Source: Akkermansia muciniphila (GTDB lineage: Bacteria > Verrucomicrobiota > Verrucomicrobiia > Verrucomicrobiales > V1-33). From it: 46,276 nt of DNA. The notes beneath the pieces were generated by a model, which saw only the letters and a list, made by a program, of their open reading frames with translations, was not told the origin of the DNA and ran no database searches. The stretch lies in NCBI GenBank assembly GCA_945900785.1, contig CAMDJM010000034.1, forward strand, positions 1 through 46,276. The letters run 5' to 3'. A program made the translations under genes and the position numbers. Positions 9,038 through 18,200 of the stretch are shown here, one piece after another (the stretch's first letter is position 1; the number at the start of each line of letters is the position of its first letter).

Positions 9038-9565
9038 ATGAAAGCTGTCTCCTTTTTGCTATTCCTCGCCTGCGTCAGCCTGGCGTCTGCCCAGTCCCCT
9101 GCCCCGGTCTCATCGCTTACCGATGCGGAAGCCCAAAACAGCTTCTGGGACTGCACCCTGCCTGGCGGGAACTACACGGTCCTGCTCAATAAAATCAGTG
9201 TGGTCAGCCTGCACGAATTCAACCTCCCCGGGGGCCGCGTCACGGAGATGAACATCGTCACCGAAGGCGATGCCCTCGCCCGGTTTTATTTCATGGAAGC
9301 CGCCCTGCCTGGAGGAGGCACCGCTGCGGCCGAAGTGGCCAAAACGAGGCTCACGGAACTGGCGGAGAGCGCCGCCGACCGCACCGGGACGGACAAAACC
9401 TGGCAAAAGGTGCAAAAGGACTATCCCTTGGCCACGCACGCCCACACCATCGAATTCCGCGTGCAAACCAAAGCTGACCTGAGCGCCCTCCATGCCAGTG
9501 CCAAGCGGGCCTGGATGACGGGAAAAGGCCGCACCATCTCTGCGGCCCCCCCCGCCGCAAAATAG
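9038..9565 (+). CDS. exported protein of unknown function
   Basis: A 175-residue protein with a signal peptide (MKAVSFLLFLACVSLASAQS) cleaved near residue 19. The in-frame ATG 16 codons upstream was rejected because it would bury this signal. The mature part has mixed helix/strand character, a repeated LPGG motif (residues ~40-95) and a C-terminal Ala/Pro/Lys-rich tail. No family is recognised. It precedes another exported protein by 37 bp on the same strand, so the two are probably co-transcribed. Confidence 0.7.
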   Translation: MKAVSFLLFLACVSLASAQSPAPVSSLTDAEAQNSFWDCTLPGGNYTVLLNKISVVSLHEFNLPGGRVTEMNIVTEGDALARFYFMEAALPGGGTAAAEVAKTRLTELAESAADRTGTDKTWQKVQKDYPLATHAHTIEFRVQTKADLSALHASAKRAWMTGKGRTISAAPPAAK

Positions 9566-9602
9566 ACCCCCTCAGGTCCAACCCTGTGCCGTATAGCCTG
9601 AT

Positions 9603-10976
9603 ATGAAAGCTGCCTCCTTCCTCCCTGCCCTGGTCCTGACCTCAATTGCAGCTCTGGGCGGCTATTGGTTCGGCCATGCCCGCGCGACCACCGCTGCTGA
9701 AGCGATCACCCAATTGAAAATCCTGGAAGCCTCCGCCAATGCCACCTCCGCCGCCAAGGCAGAGGCAGCCCGCGAAATGGCCAGCCGCACCCTCATTCCC
9801 ATGCCCGCCGGGATGCAGGGGGATGGACTCAACTCCATCATGGGCGCGCCCGGCCCTCTCGACCGGTTTCAGGGCATCTTTGCTTTCGTCCAAAATCTGA
9901 AAGGCGACCAACTGGAGGAGGAAATCCAAAACGTGAGCCAGCAATTGCAGGCGGGGAATTTCGACCCCGAGCGGCTCTTTGCCATGCACCTGATGATGAC
10001 CCGCTTTGGCTTGGAACAACCCGAGCGCGCCGTCACCTGGCTTAATGGTCAGGACATGATGACCCGGGGATTCGGCACCGTCACCGTGCTCGCCAGCCTG
10101 GCCAGCAAGGACCCCCAGCAGGCCGCCAAATTTTTCAATGATCCTGACAACCCTATCCTGAAAATGCCCCGCGTGGGTGCTTTCGCCGCCCTTGGCGTCG
10201 CCCGGGAATGGGCCCGCACCGATCCCGCGGGGGCCATGACCTGGGCGAAGTCCCTGCCGGAAGACACCAAAGCCGGGGCTTATTCCGGATTGGTAGGAGG
10301 CATGATGGGCGATGATCCCCTCGCCGCCACGCGCACCGCCTCCGAATTGCCCCCCGGGGAAAGCCGGGACCGCCTGATGGGGCAAATTGCGGAAAGCTGG
10401 GCCAACAAAGATCCCCAGGCGGCCCTGAAATGGGCCAGCGGTCTGGAAGGCGAAGAAAAAACGGAATCCACCAAAAAAGCCCTCAACGGATGGGCTGGCA
10501 AGGACCCCAAGGCTGCCGCCGCCCACCTTGCCACGCTGCCCACGGAGGAGCAGGACAAATATACCGGAGCGGTCGCCAGCCGTTGGGCCAACCGCAATCC
10601 GGCGGAAGCTGCTGCTTGGGTGACCACCCAGCCGGAAGGCGAAGGCCGTAAGGAAGCCATGGGCAACGTGATGGGCACCTGGGCCGAAACCGAGCCGGAA
10701 AAAGCCAGCACATGGCTCGTCGACCAGCCGGCCGGCTCCAGCAAAGACCAGGGCATTGTCACCCTGGCCAACAGTCAGATGCGCACCGACCCCGAAGCTG
10801 CGCTCACTTGGGCCTCCACCATCCAGGATCCCACCACCCGTTCCCTCCAACTGAAATCGAACGTGCGCCAATGGGCCCGCCGCGACAATGCCGCCGCCAC
10901 CCAATGGGTGACCAACGCCCCTGGCCTGAGTGCCGAAGACCGCACCGGGCTGCTGCCAGCGCCTAAAAAACCCTGA
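9603..10976 (+). CDS. exported or membrane-anchored helical repeat protein (W..DP..A..W repeats)
   Basis: 457 residues. An N-terminal hydrophobic segment (residues 5-25, ending in GYWFGHARA) is a signal anchor. After a charged helical stretch (~60-110), residues ~165-445 consist of about nine degenerate repeats of 31-33 residues. Each begins with a motif such as WANKDPQAALKWASGL or WANRNPAEAAAWVTTQ and ends in a charged helix. The spacing and amphipathic pattern suggest a TPR/HEAT-like alpha-solenoid, probably for protein binding outside the cytoplasm. Proteins of this repeat type are common in Verrucomicrobia, but I know of no established function. It follows the small exported protein at 9038-9565 and ends in AP..KKP. 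Confidence 0.8.
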   Translation: MKAASFLPALVLTSIAALGGYWFGHARATTAAEAITQLKILEASANATSAAKAEAAREMASRTLIPMPAGMQGDGLNSIMGAPGPLDRFQGIFAFVQNLKGDQLEEEIQNVSQQLQAGNFDPERLFAMHLMMTRFGLEQPERAVTWLNGQDMMTRGFGTVTVLASLASKDPQQAAKFFNDPDNPILKMPRVGAFAALGVAREWARTDPAGAMTWAKSLPEDTKAGAYSGLVGGMMGDDPLAATRTASELPPGESRDRLMGQIAESWANKDPQAALKWASGLEGEEKTESTKKALNGWAGKDPKAAAAHLATLPTEEQDKYTGAVASRWANRNPAEAAAWVTTQPEGEGRKEAMGNVMGTWAETEPEKASTWLVDQPAGSSKDQGIVTLANSQMRTDPEAALTWASTIQDPTTRSLQLKSNVRQWARRDNAAATQWVTNAPGLSAEDRTGLLPAPKKP

Positions 10977-11034
10977 CCCTCCAGAGGAAAATGGAATTTG
11001 AACAGAAGGACACCTGGATCACCAATGCCGGCAC

Positions 11035-11703
11035 TTACTGAATGACCGCCTTCATCCGGTAAAAAACCTTGTCGCCCGCCACGATCGCAGCTCCCAGCCG
11101 CAGCTTAAGACGCTCATAGGCCCCGCTCACCGAAACTGGCCCGCTCAGCACCGTAAAGGCCACCGGAGCCCAAGAGACCATATCATGGGAAAACTCCGGC
11201 AAAAACGATCCGGCGTTTTTCCGCCGGATGTAATCCATCGTATAATAACGTGCGCCGTCCAGCGATTCCTCCCGGATCCAAGGCAATCCTGACAAGGCCC
11301 CCGGCACTGCGAGGGGTCCGCCGGGCGTCAGCGGCGGCAGGTTGAAGGCGAACTCCAGCAGATTCGGCACCCCATCCCCATCCGGGTCCAGATATGGTCC
11401 CGCCTGGGTATCCGAGGGGTCTCCAAAAAAAGCCGTCTGCCACGCTGCAAAGGCCGCCGGCCCGGAGCCCGTGCCCCCACTCACGCCCCACTGCCCCGCA
11501 AAACCTGACAACAGTGCATAGGCTCCGCCCGCCGCCGCCCCACCCAGGGCAGGCAGCGTCTGCAGCACGGAATAGTTCCCTCCCGAAGCCGTGCCCCCGC
11601 CAGCATTCAGGGTCTCACTTTGAATCTGATACACCCCACCCTGCCGCACCTGCGCGCCAGCCAGCGCGACACTGCCTGCCAATCCAAAAAGCACCCGGAT
11701 CAT
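11035..11703 (-). CDS. small secreted protein with DxDGDG module, coupled to the kelch protein
   Basis: 222 residues. The start is fixed by an ATGA overlap with the stop of the upstream kelch gene (11700-11703), which shows translational coupling. A signal peptide (residues 1-17, ALAGA) precedes a Gly/Ala-rich segment of the form GGxxASGGNYSVLQTLPALGG, a pattern seen in many verrucomicrobial and planctomycete secreted proteins. Then comes DPDGDGVPNLLEFAFN (~residues 100-115), a calcium-binding-loop-like motif, and a C-terminal beta module ending in KVFYRMKAVIQ. The same C-terminal module closes the CotH protein at 22591-28167. The function is unknown; a surface or sorting role is an inference. 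Confidence 0.8.
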   Translation of the reverse strand: MIRVLFGLAGSVALAGAQVRQGGVYQIQSETLNAGGGTASGGNYSVLQTLPALGGAAAGGAYALLSGFAGQWGVSGGTGSGPAAFAAWQTAFFGDPSDTQAGPYLDPDGDGVPNLLEFAFNLPPLTPGGPLAVPGALSGLPWIREESLDGARYYTMDYIRRKNAGSFLPEFSHDMVSWAPVAFTVLSGPVSVSGAYERLKLRLGAAIVAGDKVFYRMKAVIQ

Positions 11704-13415
11704 GGACGTTGATAAAGGTAAAAGGTTTGACCAAGCCGGTAATTTCCGCCCTCCGCCAAGGGAGACCCGTTGGACCCGCCCCAAACCGTCAATTGATCGC
11801 CACTCCAGGCCAGATTCGGCCTGACTCTGGCGGCAGGGGCTCCGTTCAGGGTGGTCAGGACCCAGGAATTATTGGAAACGTTATAGCGCCCACCACTGGC
11901 GGAATAGGCGAAGCTGCTGGCACTGGTGGTGCCTCCAAAGACGATCATCTCAGTGCCTGTCCAAACCGCACCATGCTGCAGACGGGCATCCGGCGCTCCA
12001 GCCGTGCCGGTAGCCGCCCAATCATTGGTCAGCGGCCGGTAAATGCCGCCCGTTTTCAGAGGAGTGGCACCGCCTGTATCGGAGCCGCCCCACACGATCA
12101 TCCCCGTGCCAGTCCACAGTGCGGTGTGATAGAATCGGGCAGATGGCCCCACCGGCAACGCCGTCCATGTGCCACCTGCGGCAGGGTTAAATCTGGCTCC
12201 ATCATTCAGGGCTGCTGCGCCGTTCCGTCCCCCATAGACGATCATCCCGCTGCCACTCCAAACCGCTGTATGGAAGTAGCGGAGGCCAGGCGCACTGGTG
12301 GTTGACAGGGTGGACCACGTCCCATTGGCACCCAATGCCGGATTGTATCGCCCGCCATCCCCCAACACCGCAGAACTGGACACCCCCCCAAACACAATCA
12401 TTTCACTGCCTGTCCAGACGGCGGAACCAAACGCCCTGACCGAGGGAGCATTCGTGGTGGTGGTGGCTGTCCATGTATCCGTCACTGGATTATAACGTCC
12501 CCCGGTATTCACATAAACCCCGGCAGTGACACCTCCCCATACGATCATTTCGGTCCCCGTCCAAACCGCCATCGGTTCGTCCCGGTTGGCCGGCTGACCG
12601 GCAACACTCATCGCCCGCCAGACATTGGTTTTCGGATGGTAGCGCCACCCTTCAGTCCCATCCCCCCAGATCAGCATTTCTGTTCCCGTCCAAACGGAAG
12701 CCGCCGTGTCCCGGGCGGTGCCGCCCGCAATCGAGGACCAGGAATCGCTGGTATTCAGGGTGCCCACCGATTGATAGCCCGCTGCCAGCAGCGCTGGCGC
12801 ATCCGGCACTGATGATAACAGCGAAGCCCCTGAAGGCACCGTGCCCTGACCTGCCGCATTCAGGCTGCTCACCACCGCTGCCGGATCCAGGGCGGCGGCC
12901 GTGACCGCACCCGCCGCCAGCTTGGAAGCGGTGACGGCACCCTCAGCCAGCTTGGAGGAGGAGACCGCGCCATCTTTCACGTCGTCAGCCATCAGCGCAT
13001 AGCCCACCGCCGCCACCCGCTGATCCGGGGTCAATTGCTGCCACCCATTTACCCCATCGCTGAACCACACCCGCAGCCGCACCTCATCGTTGGTGAACAC
13101 CCCCGGAGCCAGCACCGTCATATTCGGCAAGGTAGCATCGCCCAGCAACACACTGTAAAGCCCCGCCTGCACCGGCAGCGATACCGCCGCCGCCGGCTGC
13201 CCACCTCCTGTTCCCGTGCCGTCATTGCTCCAATAGGTCACCCCGCCCGACCCACTCACCAGGGAAAACTTGAACTGCCCTGTCCCGGAAAAGTCCGATC
13301 CACTGACCCGCACCCTGCCCTGATAGTTCAACAACTGCGGAACTTCTGCCAGAGCCGGCGAAACCAACGCCGCCGATCCCAAGGCGGCAAAAATAACAAA
13401 TGGAGGGAAATGCAT
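11700..13415 (-). CDS. secreted kelch-repeat protein with N-terminal LNYQGRV domain
   Basis: 571 residues. The start MHFPPFVIFAALGSAALV gives a signal peptide cleaved after ALA (~23); the ATG 17 codons upstream is less likely. Residues ~25-150 form a domain beginning VPQLLNYQGRVRV, which recurs at the N-terminus of verrucomicrobial surface proteins. Next is a heptad-like Ala/Lys helical stretch (SSKLAEGAVTASKLAAGAVT, ~152-172), like the stalk regions of trimeric fibres. Residues ~215-560 carry seven kelch-type repeats (VWTGTEMIVWGG and variants), enough for one seven-bladed propeller. It is the first gene of a two-gene operon with the small secreted protein. A carbohydrate- or protein-binding surface role is likely; the ligand is unknown. 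Confidence 0.85.
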   Translation of the reverse strand: MHFPPFVIFAALGSAALVSPALAEVPQLLNYQGRVRVSGSDFSGTGQFKFSLVSGSGGVTYWSNDGTGTGGGQPAAAVSLPVQAGLYSVLLGDATLPNMTVLAPGVFTNDEVRLRVWFSDGVNGWQQLTPDQRVAAVGYALMADDVKDGAVSSSKLAEGAVTASKLAAGAVTAAALDPAAVVSSLNAAGQGTVPSGASLLSSVPDAPALLAAGYQSVGTLNTSDSWSSIAGGTARDTAASVWTGTEMLIWGDGTEGWRYHPKTNVWRAMSVAGQPANRDEPMAVWTGTEMIVWGGVTAGVYVNTGGRYNPVTDTWTATTTTNAPSVRAFGSAVWTGSEMIVFGGVSSSAVLGDGGRYNPALGANGTWSTLSTTSAPGLRYFHTAVWSGSGMIVYGGRNGAAALNDGARFNPAAGGTWTALPVGPSARFYHTALWTGTGMIVWGGSDTGGATPLKTGGIYRPLTNDWAATGTAGAPDARLQHGAVWTGTEMIVFGGTTSASSFAYSASGGRYNVSNNSWVLTTLNGAPAARVRPNLAWSGDQLTVWGGSNGSPLAEGGNYRLGQTFYLYQRP

Positions 13416-13650
13416 AACGAAATACCAGGGCAAAATCCAGGGCGACCACTGCCCCGGAGAGCGCATCCTTAGGACAAGGGCCGTGAGAAAACAATGAAAA
13501 CCGGGCGGAATTCCCTTGTATTCAAATCATGGCAGCGCGGGGAAAAACCGGCTTGGATTCAATGACTGGGCAAAGCACAAGGCTGGGACGGGCCTTCCTG
13601 CGGTTTTTGCCAAAGGCTGTATCCCATGGCATTGGTCTCTCCAATGACTG

Positions 13651-15180
13651 CTAGGCCATAAAGCCCAGATTGCGGTTGGGGAAGCGGTTGAGGTTGGGGA
13701 AGACGATATCGAGTTCGGATTCTCCGAGGCCAAACCAGCGGGCGAGCGTGGCGGAGTATTCGTCGGTGCTGGTCGTGGGCAGGAAGCGGCCGGTGGCACC
13801 GGTGCCGGAATCGGTGTCGTCCGGGCCACCCAGGGTTTGGTCAGGGAAGGTGCCGTAGATTTTTCCTCCATGGACCGCGCCGCCCATGATCATGTGATGG
13901 TTTGACCAGGCGTGGTCGGTGCCGAGGCCATTGGATTTAAAGGTGCGGCCGAAATCACTGATGGAGAAGGTGGTGACTTTTTCCGGAATGGTGAGGGCCC
14001 CGGTGGCAGCATAGAATTTGGCCATGGCGCGGCTGACGGAGGCCATGAGTCCGGCGTGGGCCACGGGTTGGTCCCCATGGGTGTCGAAACCACCGATGGA
14101 GCAGAAGAAAATCTGGCGTCTCATGCCCAGATACTGCCGCTCAGCGATGATGCGGGCGATGGTGTGCAGTTGCTGCTCGAGGCTGGAAAGATTGTTGTAG
14201 GAGGCGACGGTGGCCGGGATGCCAAAGGCCGTATTGATGGCAGTGCCGGGGGCGGCACCAGGATTGCCCGCGGTGAGGCGGTTGAGGGCGGTAGCCAGCG
14301 AGGCCCCATTGAGCAGGGCACGCTCGTTGATGGATTGGAAATCGCGCAGGGCGAGATTGGTGCGCCCGGCATTCAGGAGGGCATCCCCGCCCGAGCCGGG
14401 AGCGCGGAGGATGCTGTCCATGAGGGTTTTCCGGGAGCCGCTGTAATTCGTCAAACTGACGGCACCACTGGTTCCTATCTGAAATTGATTGATGATATCG
14501 CCCACCTCCCAGGTGTTGCTGCCGGCCATGGAAACACTCATGGAGATGGACCCGGAGGAGATCCCGCCCCGGATCAGTTCCTCCTTCATTTTGTCCACCG
14601 TGCGGCCACCCCAGCCGGTGCGGCTGATTTGGTCAGGAACGGAAGTCATCCATTCGGTGACCTGATCATTGTGGGAAAAGAGTTGTGTTGGCTTGCGGCG
14701 GGTGCCGGCCCGGTATTGGGCGCGGGTCATGGGCTCCACGAGAGTGCCGACGCCAGGCAAAAACGCGAGTTTATTCTGGTTATAAAGTGTCTGCACGCCG
14801 GACATGGCATTGTGCACGGCATAGCCGGTATCGGCCTGCCCGGTGAGGGGAATGCCGTAGTAGGAATTGGGATTGGTGCCGGAACTATTGGGCCGGGCGG
14901 CGGCCTCCGCAGCATCACGCCATAGCGCGAGACGCCCGCCGCGGATACTGCGGTAGTTGCCATAGCGGGTGTCGTCCCAGGGGATGAGCATGTTGCTGGC
15001 GTCGTTGCCACCATTCATAAAGAGACAGACGAGCGCTTTGTAATCGCTGACGTTTGTGGCCGCGACGGCGTTGTTCAGCAGCCGCAGATCAAAGAGGGCA
15101 TTGCTGGCTCCAATGCCGAGGGTGGCACCGGCAGCATTCCTTAGAAATGAGCGGCGGGAGTAAAGTTCGCGTGAAGTCAT
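13651..15180 (-). CDS. DUF1501 family protein with Tat signal
   Basis: 509 residues. The start MTSRELYSRRSFLRNAAG is chosen because it opens with a twin-arginine motif (SRRSFL); an upstream ATG at 15285 would overlap the DUF1800 gene. DUF1501 proteins have an alkaline-phosphatase/sulfatase-like fold. Expected motifs are all present: FMNGGNDASNMLIPWD near the N-terminus, LFSHNDQVTEW, GGFDTHGDQ, ISDFGRTFKSNG and DHAWSNHHMIMGG. It lies 52 bp downstream of the DUF1800 gene, the usual partner; the pair is widespread in Planctomycetes, Verrucomicrobia and Proteobacteria. The substrate is not established for the family. Export in folded form through Tat is consistent with a metal cofactor. Confidence 0.92.
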   Translation of the reverse strand: MTSRELYSRRSFLRNAAGATLGIGASNALFDLRLLNNAVAATNVSDYKALVCLFMNGGNDASNMLIPWDDTRYGNYRSIRGGRLALWRDAAEAAARPNSSGTNPNSYYGIPLTGQADTGYAVHNAMSGVQTLYNQNKLAFLPGVGTLVEPMTRAQYRAGTRRKPTQLFSHNDQVTEWMTSVPDQISRTGWGGRTVDKMKEELIRGGISSGSISMSVSMAGSNTWEVGDIINQFQIGTSGAVSLTNYSGSRKTLMDSILRAPGSGGDALLNAGRTNLALRDFQSINERALLNGASLATALNRLTAGNPGAAPGTAINTAFGIPATVASYNNLSSLEQQLHTIARIIAERQYLGMRRQIFFCSIGGFDTHGDQPVAHAGLMASVSRAMAKFYAATGALTIPEKVTTFSISDFGRTFKSNGLGTDHAWSNHHMIMGGAVHGGKIYGTFPDQTLGGPDDTDSGTGATGRFLPTTSTDEYSATLARWFGLGESELDIVFPNLNRFPNRNLGFMA

Positions 15181-15232
15181 GGAGATAGGGTGGGCTGGGG
15201 ATTGACCGGGAAGGGAGGTCTGCCTGCAAAAG

Positions 15233-18200
15233 CTAGCGCTGAATGGCAAATTCCGGACAAAGGGATATGAGATAGAGCGCTTCACCCAGACGGTTCATTT
15301 TATCGGCATCCGTGGTGGCGGTGATGGTGGTCAGGTAACCCGTGAGGAGGCTGCGGAGGCGCGGGGTCATCTGGCCAGGCATGAGCAGCGTGGCGAGGTG
15401 ATCCACCAGCGTGCCGGCGTTCGCCGCCATGGGACGTTCCCGTGTCAGGTTCAGCTTGATTTCCTTTTTGTTGTCATCGCCGTAGCTGTATCCCTGGCCA
15501 TAGCTGAACGGGCTGCTGGTATTGGCGGAGTTCCGGCGGGTGAGGTCGTAGAACCAATTGGCCGTGGTGATGACGGTGGTCTCGCTGGTGATTTGGAACT
15601 CCGGGCCGGTCAGTCCGGCATTGCCCGTTTGACCAAGGAACATGTAGTCCGGTTCATAGAAGTTAAAGACGGTAGGGGAACGCAGTGGATTCTGCTGGAA
15701 CGGGCTGCGCAGGTTACCCATCTCCCAGAGGCGGCGGTGGGTGTTTCCTGCGCCGGAAGTGGACAGGGTCCAAAGGACGGGATCGGTGCCCAGATTCGTG
15801 ACGGAGGAGGTTTGCTGGTAATAACGGTTCCCCAGGAGCACTCCCCCATTAATGTTTGGCAGGGGGCTGCCCCCCGGGGTGCCGGGGGCATCCCTGCGGG
15901 CGGTAGCCAGCATGATCCAGGCCTTATTCAACTCGGCTGGAGTATCCGCGACAGGGGCGCGGGCCAAAGGAACGCCATTGGCAGTGAAGACATAGAGTCC
16001 ATTTTGCGGAGAATTGGTATCACCCGCCGCATTGATCACAAGCCCCCCTGCGGGAGGTGCGGTCTGGCGGCGGAGCAGGATCAGGTTGCCCGGAGCCAGG
16101 GGGAAGCTGAATACCGCCGGGGCGGAAGCGGCCGCAGTGCCGTCCGGATCGATGGCGTCATCCATCCAGGAAGTGGTGATAGTGACCTGGCTGGTGGTTC
16201 CATAGGTGACACTGGCCGTGCGGAGCGGCACCGCCAGGTTGAGATTGCCCTGGGGGGAGAAGACGGCTGCGCCCAAATCGATGGAGTTGCCCCAGGTGGA
16301 TGCGGCGAAACTGAAGGCCTGAAAGGCGCGGAGCATTTGGGTGGCGCGCAGCACCGGCTCCTTTAGTTTTCCAAAACCAGGCTGCAGGCGCGGGGTCTGG
16401 TTGCGGGCTTCGGGGTCGAGCAGGATGGCGCGCATCACGGCCTTCATGTCGCCACGCACGCCGCTGCCATTGTCATCGAAGGCACTGGCACAACGGTAGA
16501 GGTATCCCGGACTGGGGTTGGCGGTGACCATGCGCTGGATGAGCTGGCGGCAGATGAAGGGGCCGGCGTTGGGGTGGTGGAAAATGACGTCATGGCTGGC
16601 TTGGAGTTCCGCATCGCAGGTGGCGGCAGTCGGGCTGGCATTGGCGGGCAGCACCGCGTTTTCGAGCAGGAGTTTTTCCCCCGTGGCATGGTTGCTGGGG
16701 TTGACAGCCATGGGGCTGACGAAGTTCGCGTTGCCACCGGTGCCGTAGCTCCAGCCCGTGAAGGTGTGGGCATAACCAACCACGTTGTCCTGACCATAGG
16801 TGGCAAGAGGGAGTCCGTTGATATCCAGCACCAGACTGCCGTCAGGATGGAGCCGCTTCAGGCCGATGGAAAAGAGCTGGAGGATTTCCCGGGCGTAGTT
16901 TTCGTTGGGAATAGAACCACTGGTGGCATCCGGCTTTTTGTTTCCGAGCATGTCGAGGTATTTGCCCATGGCGGGGTTCAGGGTGACTTTTTCCAGCAGG
17001 GTGCGGAAGTTCCCCAATCCGTGGTAGTAGAGCAGGTCATAATATTGGGCCACGGCCCGGGAGCGTTCATCCAGAGGGCCATCCTCGGAAACCACCATGA
17101 TCTGGCTGAGGGCGTAAGCCATGCGGTGGCGGACCTGGTCACGCGCCGTCAGGGCAGACCGCCACCAGGTGCGCCAAAGATCAGTGGCACTTTCAGAGGA
17201 CTGGCCGTTCGGATCGGCTCCACTGCGGGGATAGCGTTCATAGTAGGTCCGCAGGAAGGAGCTGAGCGGGCCGCTGCCGTTGTAGAAGGTGGCCAGTGCA
17301 TTCGGGAGGCGGCGGCCATTGGTGACCACATCATAGAGCGTGCCGGGAATGAGGTTTTGCAGCACCACGGTTTCAGGATCCGTGCCAGGATCAAGCGCGA
17401 GCTGGTCTTCCAGCCATTGGCTGTAGCCGCGGGCAGCGACAGACTCGATACTGCCAGGATCGAAACCGCCGAAGGGTGCCGTGCTGACCGTGCCGAAGCC
17501 ATCGGCGTCCGGGTGACCGCCCAGGGTCGCCTGCTGGAGGAAGCGGACGATGTCCTGCTTTTTGACGGTGGGATCCGCCGGCAGCGTCAGTTCAGCTGCA
17601 GGCGGAGCTGCGGGTGGGGTGAAGAATTGGCTGCCGGTGGCAGGCTGGAAGAAGCCTTTGATTTCCCCATTTGGGAAGGAGTTCGTATGCAGATTGATGT
17701 AGCAGGTGCCGGATTCCACGGCTGCCAGGACATCGGCTGTGGTGTGATTGCCGGTTGCGGTGAAGTGCCAGTGGCGGACCCCGGCGGCGTCCGGGGTTTC
17801 ATCATCAATATCAAAAATAATGGCCCCGGTGGGACCAGGCCCGGGGCGGCTGTCGTGCAGGTGCTGGGAAATGATAGGCCCGGTGAGGTTGCTGTAGGTG
17901 AAGGTGAGTTCAGCATCGGTTTTTGCGGCATTCACAAATAGCACCGCAGAGCCTGCGCCCAGGGTGGCGGCCCCTGCCTGGGGAGTGAGGCTGGCGATGT
18001 AAAGCGTGCCGTCCGGAACGGTGGCGGCAGGCGGCAGATAGGGGCTGAGCGCCCAGCCGGGCACCACCCCGGCAGGCTCCGTGCCGGATTGACCCGGACG
18101 CAGCCAGCCAATGGCGAGGTGATCGCTTCCGGTGGTTTCCCGCCGGATGGCTTCAATATAATAACGCTGCCCGGCGGCGAGGCGGACCTGCAGCGATTTT

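Noticed and set aside
9642..10904. 420-codon minus-strand frame
   Set aside because: Gly/His-rich antisense shadow of the W..DP repeat protein, with no start signal or family.
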